From Spisula solida (lineage: Eukaryota; Mollusca; Bivalvia; Venerida; Mactridae), in NCBI GenBank assembly GCA_947247005.1, contig OX365955.1, positions 41,767,822-41,831,821 of the forward strand: a stretch of 64,000 nucleotides of DNA. Direction: 5' to 3'. The notes below the pieces were generated by a model. That model was not told the DNA's origin. It saw only the letters and a program-made list of their open reading frames with translations, and searched no databases. Positions 1-11,500 of this stretch are shown one piece after another. The translations under genes were made by a program, and so were the position numbers. How positions within the stretch are numbered: position 1 is the first letter of the stretch; each line of letters begins with the position of its first letter.

Positions 1-560
1 GTTTAATATAATGTGTCCAATCCAAAGGCTATGCTCAACGATAAGCGAAATAACCTCGCCAAGAAGAATATCACATGGTGCAAGCCCAAATCGAATTTCG
101 AAAATGGCAGCTCACAGCACGTGAAGAATCACGATGCGCCCTACGTCGCCAAGAAAGAATATCACGTGGTGCAAGCCCAAATGAGTATCTCAAAAATGGC
201 AGCTCACAGCACATGAAGAATCCCGACGACTAAAATAAGGCACTGTATAGCGTCTCTGTCGTAACTGACAGCCACACTTGAAATCGTCGAAATCATTTTT
301 TACGTGGTGCAAGCCCAACGGCGGCCTGCACTGCACTACACGCAAAGATTTCAACGAAAAACACAACCTCTCAACCAAACACAAGCAATAAAACGCATGA
401 TTCTAGTGGAATTTTTCTACGACACCAGGCATCTTCTCCATGATGTCGAGGACCTCACCAGTAAGTTTGGAGATACCCACATCTCCCTTACCACTTGATA
501 CCATAGTAACCTTCTTAGTGTGTGATAGTGGAGCGGATATCTCAGCAGCAACCTTTGGTA
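1..560. repeat. degenerate tandem/dispersed repeat with GTGCAAGCCCAA core
   Basis: A block containing GTGCAAGCCCAAAT, a CGAAAATGGC-like stretch and CTCACAGCAC recurs at about 78-123 and 165-213, with the core again at 307-319. A further copy lies at 3338-3384 in the same orientation, so 1-3400 may be one composite element with direct repeats at its edges. No coding sequence is recognised. Confidence 0.55.
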
Positions 561-562
561 AC

Positions 563-1304
563 GTTTGTGTTCTCTACACATAGTTGGGTTTTATCCTCGA
601 GTTTGGGCACTTAATATTAATGCGACCTAAAATGCTGAACCTTTATAACTGGGGAAAAGATGCTTAACTGTGACTTCAGAGGCGGGTAATGGTACACCAG
701 TACCTTCTGAATAGTTGGAGTCGGGTGTCAGTGTCAATACATGCCTCATCAGGGTAAGCAGTTAAGTATCTAGCAGTAATTGGAGGGGACAATGGTGGGC
801 ATATACTGATCACATGTGTTGTAACATAAGGGAGCCCACGAAAATGGTACCTGTGAAAATGGTCCTGGATAGTAGTTGCAGAAAACATTCTATAGACTAA
901 AACCTTAATTAAATGGAGTGATTTGATTTACTCCAAAAATTACAAGCAACTTATTTAATTAAGGTTTTAGTCTATAGAATGTTTTCTGCAACTACTATCC
1001 AGGACCATTTTCACAGGTACCATTTTCGTGGGCTCCCTTATGTTACAACACATGTGATCAGTATATGCCCACCATTGTCCCCTCCAATTACTGCTAGATA
1101 CTTAACTGCTTACCCTGATGAGGCATGTATTGACACTGACACCCGACTCCAACTATTCAGAAGGTACTGGTGTACCATTACCTGCCTCTGAAGTCACAGT
1201 TAAGCATCTTTTCCCCAGTTATAAAGGTTCAGCATTTTAGGTCGCATTAATATTAAGTGCCCAAACTCGAGGATAAAACCCAACTATGTGTAGAGAACAC
1301 AAAC
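563..1304. repeat. near-perfect palindrome, two 352-bp arms with 38-bp loop
   Basis: Positions 563-914 are the reverse complement of 953-1304 with at least one mismatch seen (in the CCCGCC/CCTGCC stretch near 685 and 1181). The 38-bp spacer itself holds a small GGAGT/ACTCC stem. It could be a fold-back element, a recent inverted duplication, or a long-read assembly artefact. Confidence 0.9.
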
Positions 1305-3470
1305 TCTGTGGTCTATTTCCGCTGTGGGTACTGTATGCATCCTAAACTAAATACCTTTCCTTTAGCCTTAAATTAAGATCAGCTATGCATGTTACTCTCG
1401 TGTTACACAAACTCTAGTGTTCATACCAGCTATGTGCACTGAGAGCACAAGAAGATACCTGACCTTGATATGATCTGCACTGTACACGACCCAAGGAATT
1501 CAAGGAATGCAAATCTATGCGAGGGATTAAGTTCAAAGCTAATAATACTAACCCTCCCCTGGTATCCTTTGTGTATCCTGTACAGTGAGTTAAATTATGA
1601 CCCTGCGATATTGTGGATTTGGATTCAGCAAGATTACTAGGTATCAGCTGTGTTTCCCTCCACATATACCTCAGGGACGGAGCTTGGGCATGTTGCCCAA
1701 TAGCTAAGGGATTATCTGGCACTAAACCCTAAGTTCCCTAAAATGTGTTACTTTCAGACCCTTTATATTGTAAGGGTTCCCGTCATTGGAAAGGGTGACC
1801 CGTAAGAATATATCATTAACCTCTCCCCCCATCCAAAATTAATTAAAATTAAACTATATTTTTCATTGAAAATAAACAACACATAGGGTCTTCAAGCAAC
1901 AACAAACACAAATATAACTATTAAAACAATGTGAACAAGAACCAATGAACCACTACCCAATCTGAATCAAACATATTATATAAATCCATGTTTGTATACA
2001 TTGAAATAAAATTATTCCAACTTATTAATATTAAATAACCCCCAAAATAGTAAAATTGACACCAATGGTTCACCAGCCCTAAACACACTCAATAATAAAT
2101 ATATATGTGCGCCTCCCAAATGCCTCGGACACAGACATAATATGCCTGATGAGGCTTAAGGGAGTATCACCAGGTTTGACAAATGCACCCCACTCGCCCT
2201 GCTACAACAACATCAGTGCTGCAATCCCTGTGAAACATCCAGGGACTGAGTGGCCTGGGTAGTACATTCATCTAACAAATGCACCCCATTAGCCCTGCTA
2301 CAACACCATCAGTGCTGAAATCCCTGTGAAACATCCAGGGAGTGAGTGGCCCGGTTAGTACATTCACCCGACCAAATGATAAATTTTTCAATATATATTA
2401 TGGACACTTGTTGCTGTGTTAATTTTTTAAATATATATTATGGACACGTGCGGATGTATCAGCAACCGCTTGAGTACGCAAAGCATTGACACCCCAGGCA
2501 CCAGGTACCTAGACCCAGAACGCATTTGACAGACTGTTACTGTCTCATGCGCTGCGTCTACATCCCAAGCGTCGGCAAGAGCATTTACTAGCGCTGTCCA
2601 TTTTAACTCAGATGGCGGAGGCCCAAGACCTTTTGGGTCAAAGTTAGGCCTCCGTGTCCGACCCGTGTAAGTGGTTTCCTAATCCGCTAGGGGAAGGTCC
2701 AACTCGTTTTGGTTGTCGGACACAAAATTAAGTAGTACATAATAAGTAACCAGCCCATGTAAGTGGTTTCTTTTGTAATTTCCAAATTTTATGAGAGACA
2801 TAACCATTACACCCTTCACTATGGACACAATCACTGAGCCAAGCAAATTGTATGCAGGTCATGCACAACATAGCTGTGGAAATCCCAAAAGTACAGAATA
2901 ATTAATACCATTGAGATAAACACAAATACACATCCATCTTTAGTTACCTACAGACCAACCACACACACAATTGCAGCTTATCCGTATTATGGTCCCATGA
3001 TTTGATAACTGTTCCATTCTGGTTTGTTATAAACTATGGAACACGAATACCAGCTCAATTTATAGGACCAACCCAATAGACAGCTTAACAAAACCAGACG
3101 ATGGAATTTTCAGAATGAGTGACGAGTCACTCGTGAATCCTACTGCACTCCCTCCAATCACAAATGTCAAAACGTTAAGTGTGTAAACGTCAACAAATAA
3201 CATGAGGTCGCATATAAATGACTCCCACGGAACAATAATTACCTGTAAGTGAGATTATTTAGAGGTCGCAGTAATAATAAACGCCGTTGGTTAGTTGACC
3301 AGCCGAAACGAACATCACGTAAACGTATCACGTATCCAGTGCAAGCCCAAATCGAATTTCGAAGATGGCGCTCACAACACGTAAACAAAAATGTCACGTG
3401 ACAATGTCGTAAAAGGCTAAAACCAACCATCAACGCGCGTGTATTCAAATAGGACCTCCATTCTCACCAA
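1305..3470. other. non-coding repeat-rich stretch
   Basis: No gene is recognised. It includes an AT-rich segment (1830-2110), a 96-bp unit in two copies (about 2178-2370, AAATGCACCCCA...CATCCAGGGA) and a short duplicated AATATATATTATGGACAC near 2392 and 2431. The GTGCAAGCCCAAATCGAA block returns at 3338. Confidence 0.6.
2178..2370 (+). repeat. 96-bp tandem duplication
   Basis: Two adjacent copies offset by 96 bp share AAATGCACCCCA, CCCTGCTACAACA, CATCAGTGCTG and GTGAAACATCCAGGGA, with a few substitutions. Confidence 0.8.
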
Positions 3471-4027
3471 ACCACTAAGCTATTTACTTGCTCTTTGCTT
3501 TAAATGCCACCCGCTAAGTTCTATGGCTTAGCAGCGCCATTTGTAGTATTTATAGTCACCATTAGGTGACCATAAATGGTGGTAAATAGAACCTACCTAG
3601 AACAGAGAGGTGATTTAGCACGTCTTTCTAGATGAGTTCCGTAATGCATAAGAGAAAGTACTAAGTCTCTGCCCATGCGCCGTGAGTTGATGACATCGAC
3701 CTCTGATTGGCTCATCTAGACTGGTGACCTCCGACCCGTAAACACTACACAGGGTTCGATATTTGTACGGATAGCGCGGAATTTAATAGTTTCAAGCGTC
3801 TAAGCGTTTTGATAACCATATTGTTCGTCTGCGGATAAAAAACAAAATGTTGTTTTCTTGGAATTAAATGGTATCATTACATGTTTATATATTTGAAATT
3901 AGCTAATGCATTTATATTCTATTGTTTGCATCTTCACATTGCCATCAAGAGCACAGCGATTATCATTGTGTTTTTCTTTCATTTGTCATGTGTTTTCGTG
4001 ATGCTGAAACATGGAAAGCGTTTTGAA

Positions 4028-5177
4028 TAGTGATGGCAATCGGTTCCATTTTTACAATCGATTATCGGTTACAATCGGAAAGCCCTAATCGATTAGACAT
4101 CGGTTGCATAATCGGTTGAACACCTCTGCTGGTAATAAGCCTGGTCTGGTCGAATGCAGCATGTGTGTATCACTGTATGTCACTATGTTTTAGGTGTTCA
4201 CCATGTCCTATTTAATGATTCAGTGTCAACTAGTGAGTGTGTCACAGAAATGTGTTGATTGCTAATCATGTTTAGATTTTTTGAGAATAATGACCAAATA
4301 TGAAGTGTCATCAGACTCATCACAATATAATTCTGATTTGCCACTTTGCAACAGGTTTTTTAACATGTTTATGTATCACTCAAATTTTGAAATAAACTCA
4401 TAGAAACAACTGTAAACAATTTGTTTTGTTTTCTGTCAGTATTAGTCACAAATCAGAATTCCATTAGTGATCTACAGGAGAAAATAAAAATTTCAGAAAA
4501 AAAATCTTCACATTGTCTGCAAATGTCGAGCAAATTTGTTATATGCCTTGCACATTAAAAGGTCAGAAAGAAAGTGTATACATACAAGAGAGACGAGTAA
4601 CACAATTATTTAAAAGTGGGTGGGGTATAAACGGCATAAATTTGATATTTGATACAATTTCGTTGTTTGAATAATTATTTAGACACTTCTACGTATTTAT
4701 TTAAAATAGCGATCTAATATGAATTGCATAGCGATATGTAAAATATAAATTATTAGATTGCATGAACTTTTTGTTCGTAACTTATCTCGTAAAACGACGT
4801 AACTAATCAATCAGTACCTTTATTTACGTATACTTTTTTACACAACCGGCAAACTGCCCTGGTCATGTCGAGGTTTTCCCTAGTTTGAGGATGGTCCTCG
4901 TGGGTTTTAAAAAACCCGAACACCTTCCAAACCCTGGACTTCACTTTGCCACCAGGATAGTCGTATATTGGTTTGTCAGCCATTTGTATTTTAGTTAAAC
5001 AGAGTAGCGTCCCTTGTAAGTTTGTAGCGAAATGGACGAAAAGGAATGGAAAGAAACGGAAAGAGACACGAAAATAACCATTCCGATCGTCGATTATGGA
5101 GCACCGTAATCGATTGTCGCCGATCTGGGGCTTTTCCGATCAACTTTCGACTATAGTCGATCATCGGCCCATCACTA
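4028..5177. mobile_element. non-autonomous hAT-like DNA transposon, 1150 bp
   Basis: The left end TAGTGATGGCAATCGG and right end CGGCCCATCACTA are imperfect terminal inverted repeats. The element is flanked by an identical 8-bp duplication GTTTTGAA (4020-4027 and 5178-5185), the length expected for hAT transposition. Several ATCGAT-type motifs lie near both ends. No transposase frame is present, so it would depend on an element elsewhere. Confidence 0.85.
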
Positions 5178-5185
5178 GTTTTGAA

Positions 5186-7560
5186 TCCATTTGATTTTGA
5201 TTAAAAGCTAATGTAAGAGTATTAAAAGCGTCTGAAAGTTCCTCAGTGGCATTCATATATGTACAGTACAGGTATTTACCAAAAATCAGTTGAAACACAA
5301 TCATTTGTTGACTATGTCTATGGCCAGGCACGGAAATACATTAGACGGAATGGCAACTCATTCAACTCCCACTATTTTCCTATATAGGCCGTCATATTGG
5401 AATGAAATATCGCGATCAGCTTACTTGTACGAGACTTAGCGAGACTTGACGAGATTCTCAAGTTGGCGCTATTTTTCCCGCTAGCCGCCGCCATCTTGGA
5501 TTATTTCACCAATTCAGCCTGATTTGTCAATGAGATTTTTGTTTTCATTTAAAGCAACTCTTCGTCTAAATAAGCAAAGATGGGTGTTTATTTGTTCCGT
5601 TGTGTGTTTGGAACGTTTTTAAATAGATAGTCTGGACGATTCATCTGTCAATTGTGACAAAGACCACAAATTCTGTGACCTATCCTGATCGATAAATTTT
5701 CAATCGACGGGTTTTGGATTGCTTCCGATAATTACTTTTTTAAATCCCTAAGGAAACTTATTTGCGACTGTTTTTCTTATAAATCAATATTTTTGTGATC
5801 TTTGGGGTGTCCTCTATTTGTTGAAAATGATCAAACCACTTAGTTTTGTGGTTTTGACACGAAAAAAAGATTTCTTTTGGATAAGCCATGTTCACAATTA
5901 TCGTGCTTACCGAAGCGCGCAATGCATTATGGGTAGTCAGGTCATAATTAGGCTATTTTTAGACCTGCTTATCCGTTCTGTGTATATCCGTGGGCCAGGG
6001 CATGCACACAGACTGCCCCCCCCCCCCCCCCCAGCTACGCACCTGGATATATTTTCATTATCAACCCTGTATACCCAGACCCATACATTAATCACTCAAA
6101 CATAATTAAACATATCCGAACAAATAAAAATATTCGTAAATGCCTCTCTAGCTTAAATAACACAAAGATAAAAATGTTTGACTGAAATTTCTTGCACACC
6201 TTCCTCGAATATCGAGTGGTGTTCAACTCACTGTGCAACTTTCCTGCCTGTATTTGGTGTCCTTTGATCATTATCAGCTTCTGGAACTAGGGGATTTTCT
6301 GTATCATTAAAATCCCCTTGCCAAATTTTCAACTAATCCATAATGAATGACACTGAACAATTTAATTAATAAAATCCACTCTTGATCACAAGAAAAGCAT
6401 TAAAAACGCGCTCTCTAAATTTTGGGTATTTCAGATTGTCTTTGCTTAAAGCATGTAATTTCAATCAATGAAATGCCTATTAGAACAAAATTCAAACAAT
6501 TTCTTCAAACTCAGTAAAATGTCAACCGAAAATCATAGATTTCCCCTTTGTCATCCTTTTTTGTGACTTGAGAAGTAGGAAAAGAGGCATCAGCACACTG
6601 CGTATTCAGTCACTGTCCTGCCGATTATTAATCGGAAAAATCGCTAATAAATCAGTAGTATCATTAATATAATTGATAATCAATAGTCTGCATACTGTTT
6701 TTGAGAACACAAAGTGATTTATATCAAATTTGCGTAAGAACTTTTTTCAGTATTTTGACACAAAATATAACAATTTTCAATTGTAGATAAATCACTTTTT
6801 ACGATTTTTTTTCACTTTTTTATGTGAATGATTCCTTTATACATGTATATATCATGTATACTTTCAACTTAGCATAATTTTTTGTAAAGAAACATGTTGA
6901 AAAATCTAAAAAAAAATCTGACACAGTTACACACTGATCATTTCAATTTCAGCTCCGCTAATTATAGTAATATGTGTATTTCAGTGAAAGATTTCAGTAA
7001 AAGATGTCTTTTATTGCCAAAGAATACAAGTAAAATGATAGAAAAGGACCTGAAAAGTAAGTGTATAGCCACTGTTATTTTTAAAAAAAAAAAATTTATT
7101 TGATGTTTTTATTGTTTTAACATTTTTACAAATTTGGTTCAGTTCAGTAAATTTCCAAATAAGGTGACTTAGTCAAGTTAAATTTACTATTAACTGTTTT
7201 TACTTGTAATTTTAAAAGGCATTTATAAAATAGATTTATAGAATTGCATATATTTAAAAAAGTGTAAAAACAAATATTGAGGTGTGTAACACTGTTTTGC
7301 AGTGTGTTATTACTACATAGATAATGTGTCACAACTTCTTCTTATGTTACTCAACTTATTCCAAAGTATTTGCAGACCAAATCTGTTCCATTTGGGGTTT
7401 TGAAAACTATGAGTCGTTTCCCACTGAACTAAAAGATCAATGAGTCCCACTATATGTAAAAATAAAGTATTTCCTAAATTTTATGAGTCCCAAGCCAATT
7501 TGATGAGTCAGGGACTTTGGACTTGCACCAAAATGAAACCTGTCAAGTATATAAATTAAA
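5186..7560. other. AT-rich intergenic stretch
   Basis: Apart from the candidate promoter patch and a 17-bp run of C at about 6016-6032, I see no coding sequence or mobile element here. The open frames are short and have skewed, AT-driven composition. Confidence 0.5.
5380..5560. promoter_or_regulatory. candidate promoter-like GC patch upstream of TERB1
   Basis: In otherwise AT-rich DNA, 5460-5500 carries an E2F-like TTTTTCCCGC and a YY1-like GCCGCCGCCATCTTGG side by side. Further down, 5925-5940 holds GCATTATGGGTAGT, resembling sites in some TATA-less promoters. They lie 2.5-3 kb before the first recognised TERB1 coding exon and could mark a 5' UTR exon. This is motif spotting only. Confidence 0.2.
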
Positions 7561-7589
7561 AATCGATCTCAAAGCACATTGAGTAATTG

Positions 7590-8018
7590 AGTCTGAAAAT
7601 GACATGCGATGGCATATTGTGCCTAGTGATAATCCTTCTGTCCATTCCATTGCAAATGTTAACCCTAACTTTCAAGTTTGTGAAACTCAAATATTTCCAA
7701 AGAGTCACAGACCATCAAACTTGGCATACTTGTTAAACACCTTACATGTACATTGTCAATGCCATGTAACACTATCCAACATTTCAACAGAATTATGGTC
7801 CCTGATTTTCAGTAGCAACCAAATTTAACTTTCAAGTCCCAACAAGACGTGCTTTCAAACTTTACATCCCATATGTTTACCATCCTAACTACCTAACATT
7901 GTCAAAACCATGTAACAATAATCCACTATTTTAACAGAATAGTGGCCCCTGTGATTAACTTAGTTATATATGGACAAGGCTTCCACCTGGGAATAAACAT
8001 TTATTGAACGCAATCTTG
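7590..8018. repeat. dispersed repeat family A
   Basis: It shares AACTTGGCATACTTGTT, ATTGTCAA.GCCATGTAACACTATC and GGACAAGGCTTCCACC with copies at 29600-29878 and, inverted, 34750-35160; a shorter relative lies at 37590-37868. Copies end in CAATAAACGC or GAACGCA(A/G)TCTTGTT. It has no coding capacity and is probably a MITE or SINE-like family. Confidence 0.7.
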
Positions 8019-8027
8019 TTCTATATT

Positions 8028-8447
8028 CAGGGCTTTTATTCACTATATATGAGGGGCCTATATTAGGCCCCTACACAATTTGCTATAGGCCCCTTTCACA
8101 AACCTAAAAGGCCCCTTAATTCACAATTAGAATTTGCGTCATGGTTTTTGTAAAATCAACTTCACAAAGCACCAAACAAACAAATCACAGATAACAGTCA
8201 TATATTCCTGTACAGGACTTGATATAAAGTATTATATCATAGATACATGCATGTTTGGGAAAAGTTGACAAAAAATGAACTAACGTCTGAAAAATTTTGT
8301 ATCATAATTTGATGATTTATCGCGTTAAGTGTTTCACAATTGGAAAAGTTTCCGCGCCTACTTTTTCACAATTTTGAGAATTTTCGCGCTAAATTTTCAC
8401 AAAACAAAAAGGCTTGGGCCTCTTCACAATTCAGCGAAAAAGCCCTG
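8028..8447. mobile_element. MITE abutting TERB1 exon 1
   Basis: Ends CAGGGCTTTT and AAAAAGCCCTG are terminal inverted repeats, flanked by a 5-bp direct repeat ATATT (8023-8027 and 8448-8452). The inner sequence has mirrored GGCCCCT-type and TTTTCACAA/CGCGCTAAAT blocks. It ends 27 bp before the chosen TERB1 start codon. Confidence 0.75.
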
Positions 8448-8474
8448 ATATTAAATGTCCTGACTGTTGTAGAT

Positions 8475-8583
8475 ATGCAGACAGATGTGAAATTGTTATT
8501 GGAATGTTTGGATTATCAGAAGAATGACAGGAACGCCGTGAAACAAGCATTGGTTACACTTTCCACTATTCTACAAGATTCAG
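8475..8583 (+). CDS. TERB1: TERB1 coding exon 1 (residues 1-36)
   Basis: Begins MQTDVKLLLECLDYQ, matching the start of the armadillo region of TERB1 orthologues. The ATG at 8475 is preferred because the open frame further upstream (in-frame ATG at 8340) lies inside a MITE. A possible acceptor TTGTAG ends at 8472, so a 5' UTR exon may exist upstream. Donor GTTTTG at 8584; the exon ends in phase 1. The exon is squeezed between two mobile elements. Confidence 0.82.
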
Positions 8584-11500
8584 GTTTTGTTTGTTCATTT
8601 ACAGTAATTTAAAGACTCGTGAACAATAGGGCTGCGTACCGGTTTACGATATAAATCGGATACCGGTATTTTGCATTTGATCGATACATCGAACCGAACG
8701 TTTCCGTATCGATGAAATAATCGATCAACAACAAATACACATGAAAACCAATAATATCCCCATTCAAGTCGAGTTTTTCGATGTCCACTCAGTGTTTCGT
8801 CACAAAATTCAAACAAAAACTGCTGTGAAATTAACCTCCCGTGGCTAAGCAATTGATACAAAATACTATAAAACATGTGTAAACAGAGTATACCACGAAC
8901 CTTTGTGTTACATGTCTCGTTTTAATTGTGTTCTGCAAGTTAAATACATATTGCAAGCTAATAACTTCCTATTTAGACGTTTTATTGCTTAAAAAATATC
9001 ATATGATATATCGAATATCGATCATTTTGTATCGATACACATATTGTATCGATCATTGTAACCGATACGCAGCCCTAGTGAACAATACACTGTGCATGCA
9101 GTTAGAATATGACAGATACAAAATATGCATTTACTAAAAAAATATTGATGAAATATATTAAAATACGTACCATAGCATAGAATACACTCAGACTTTCAGA
9201 AAGTTGGTAAAACCTGTCAGACATTTGTCCTTCTGTGCTGTAATGTCTTAACTTACTTATTCAGGGATGTCTAAGACTAAAGATTACATTCTAGTTAATA
9301 GCACGGTAATGTTGGGTAGAAAGATATGTATGTCAGTAACAATTGGGAAACCAACTGGGTAGAAGGTAGTCTTTCTTGTGGCAGAAAACTTCATAAATTA
9401 ACGAAATTATTCCTCAGGGGAATTAGACCTCTCATACGCCCCCCACCCCCCCCCCCCCCCCCCAGCAGCCCCCTACTATTTTATTTCATACCAGGAAGTT
9501 CTCAGTCTCATGCTGAGGGAATTGATTCTGGTTACTAAACATAACATGTCACTTTGCTGCTTTAGGTCAAACTAATTTATTGTCTTATACAAAATGTATT
9601 ACAGTTGAAGCCAAAGATGAATTTCAGGAAACTGGAGGTTTGGAACAAGTTCTGTCATTAATAACATCAAGCAAACAGCATGAAGTTGTTGAAGCCGGCC
9701 TTTATTGTCTTGGCAGTGCTGTGGAGAAAAATGGTGTGTTTTTAAAATTTATTTATGTCTATCTATTTACGTTGCAAAACTTTACCTTGCCTCATCCTAG
9801 TTATGCCCCCCCCCCCTCCCATGAGGGAGTATAATTGGCTTTGCACATGTCGGTTGGTATATAGACCAAATAGTTTCTGTTGAATGACTCATGAATGCTT
9901 TGCCCCAGGATCTTCAAACTTTACATGGATTTTGGCATCACCAGTTAGTTAGTGTGAAGATTAATTTAAGCAGCATGTTTCCAGTTGTAGCTAACATGAA
10001 AATGTAATTTCTGTGACAAGGTTGTGCTGTGGCTTTATTGTTCGCCATCTTGTGGCAATTACAGTTGTCAGTTCTTTTTAGCTCACCTGTCACTTGTGAG
10101 CTTTTGTGATCACTCTTCGTCTGTCGACTGTCCGTCCGTCAACAATTGGCTTGTGTAGACACTAGAGGTCACAATTTCAGCCTAATCTTTATGAAACTTA
10201 GTCACAATGATCATCTCAACAAAATCTAGGTCAAGTTTGACAGGTGAGCGACCTAGGGCCCTTAATAGACATCAAGGATTTTTGTTGAAAGTTTGCAAAA
10301 AATTCCCTGTATACATTACATGTCCTGTTTCATTTGCAGATGGCATTTGTAACTGAAACGGATACCAAAATGTGTGTTGTATGATAAAGTGTCTTTATTC
10401 AATATTGTTTGTTTTTGAATACTTTCCATGCAAAACCTGCTTATTTCCACAAGTAGTACTTACCTAACACCAAAAAATACATAATACTGTCATGCTAATT
10501 GCTGTATGTTCTTCCTGCTTCCTTAGGAAGCACACCTGATCTGCCTACATGGAAGCATATTGGTAGCAGATGTATCAAAACAACAGAAAAACCACAGGTG
10601 GCCATATTACTTTTACCCTTTTATATATACTATAAAAGGGTAAATGTAGCGATTCAGCCTCCTGTGGTTAACAAACTGTACCTGTTCGTAGCCTTCCCTG
10701 ACCGAATTACTGGTCATTATTGTCATGTTTGAAAATTGTTCCTGTATTGTGTCTTCTGGGTACTGTTTTATCAAAGCACTTAAGGCCAAAATTTACACTC
10801 CAATTTGAATTCATTATAATTCTTTAACAACTACAATTTGGAAACAGATACGGTTTGTACTGGAGTTCATTAAATGGCAGACCTGCTGTAAAAGTGATTT
10901 TGAACCCAGTTAAGAAACTTTAAATATAGGCGCATATAATGAACAGAAAACTGCTACACCATTCATTGAAACAAGGTTTTTATTTCAGTATATTCGCAGA
11001 AGCTACTTAGCAATGCCAGTGTGTTCACATTACTTCACGGAATATTATCAACAAGAAGGGGAATGTTTGTGAGAAAGAAGCAAACTGCTGCCTATCTCAT
11101 TCTGTGTCTGGTCACTAATAATGGTAAATCATCAAAGTATTAGGTGGCGATGAGGTTTGAGGACTAAGGATATTACTTAACAGGGCTTGACACTACAGAA
11201 TTTTCAATGATGGCCAAATTTAGGACCAGCAGCTTAAGTGAGACTTAATGCTGGCTCAACAGATTCCTGGTGGTCCTACAGTGCTATATTTCTTAACAAC
11301 TTTCACCATATTATGCTTACTGAGTCTTGTTCTACTTAAAGCAATTATTATGATTTCATTTAAAACATCATCAGTTTGAATTTTCCATTTTTCCATTTAA
11401 ACAACTATAAGATCATGTTTGAAAGATAATTGTCTTCATATGTTCAGAGGTCAATGAGACCATCTGCCTTTGTTAGTTAGTGTGGTCCTCCACAAAAACC

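Noticed and set aside
676..1191. Two identical 70-codon frames on opposite strands
   Set aside because: Both are the same sequence read from the two arms of the palindrome; no domain is recognisable.
8340..8474. Upstream in-frame ATG extending TERB1 by 45 residues
   Set aside because: Most of this stretch lies inside the MITE at 8028-8447 and has no resemblance to TERB1; kept only as an alternative.
10527..10600. Possible extra TERB1 exon after CTTCCTTAG
   Set aside because: Exon 2 joins exon 3 exactly in phase and recreates the conserved EKNVY junction; an exon here would interrupt it.
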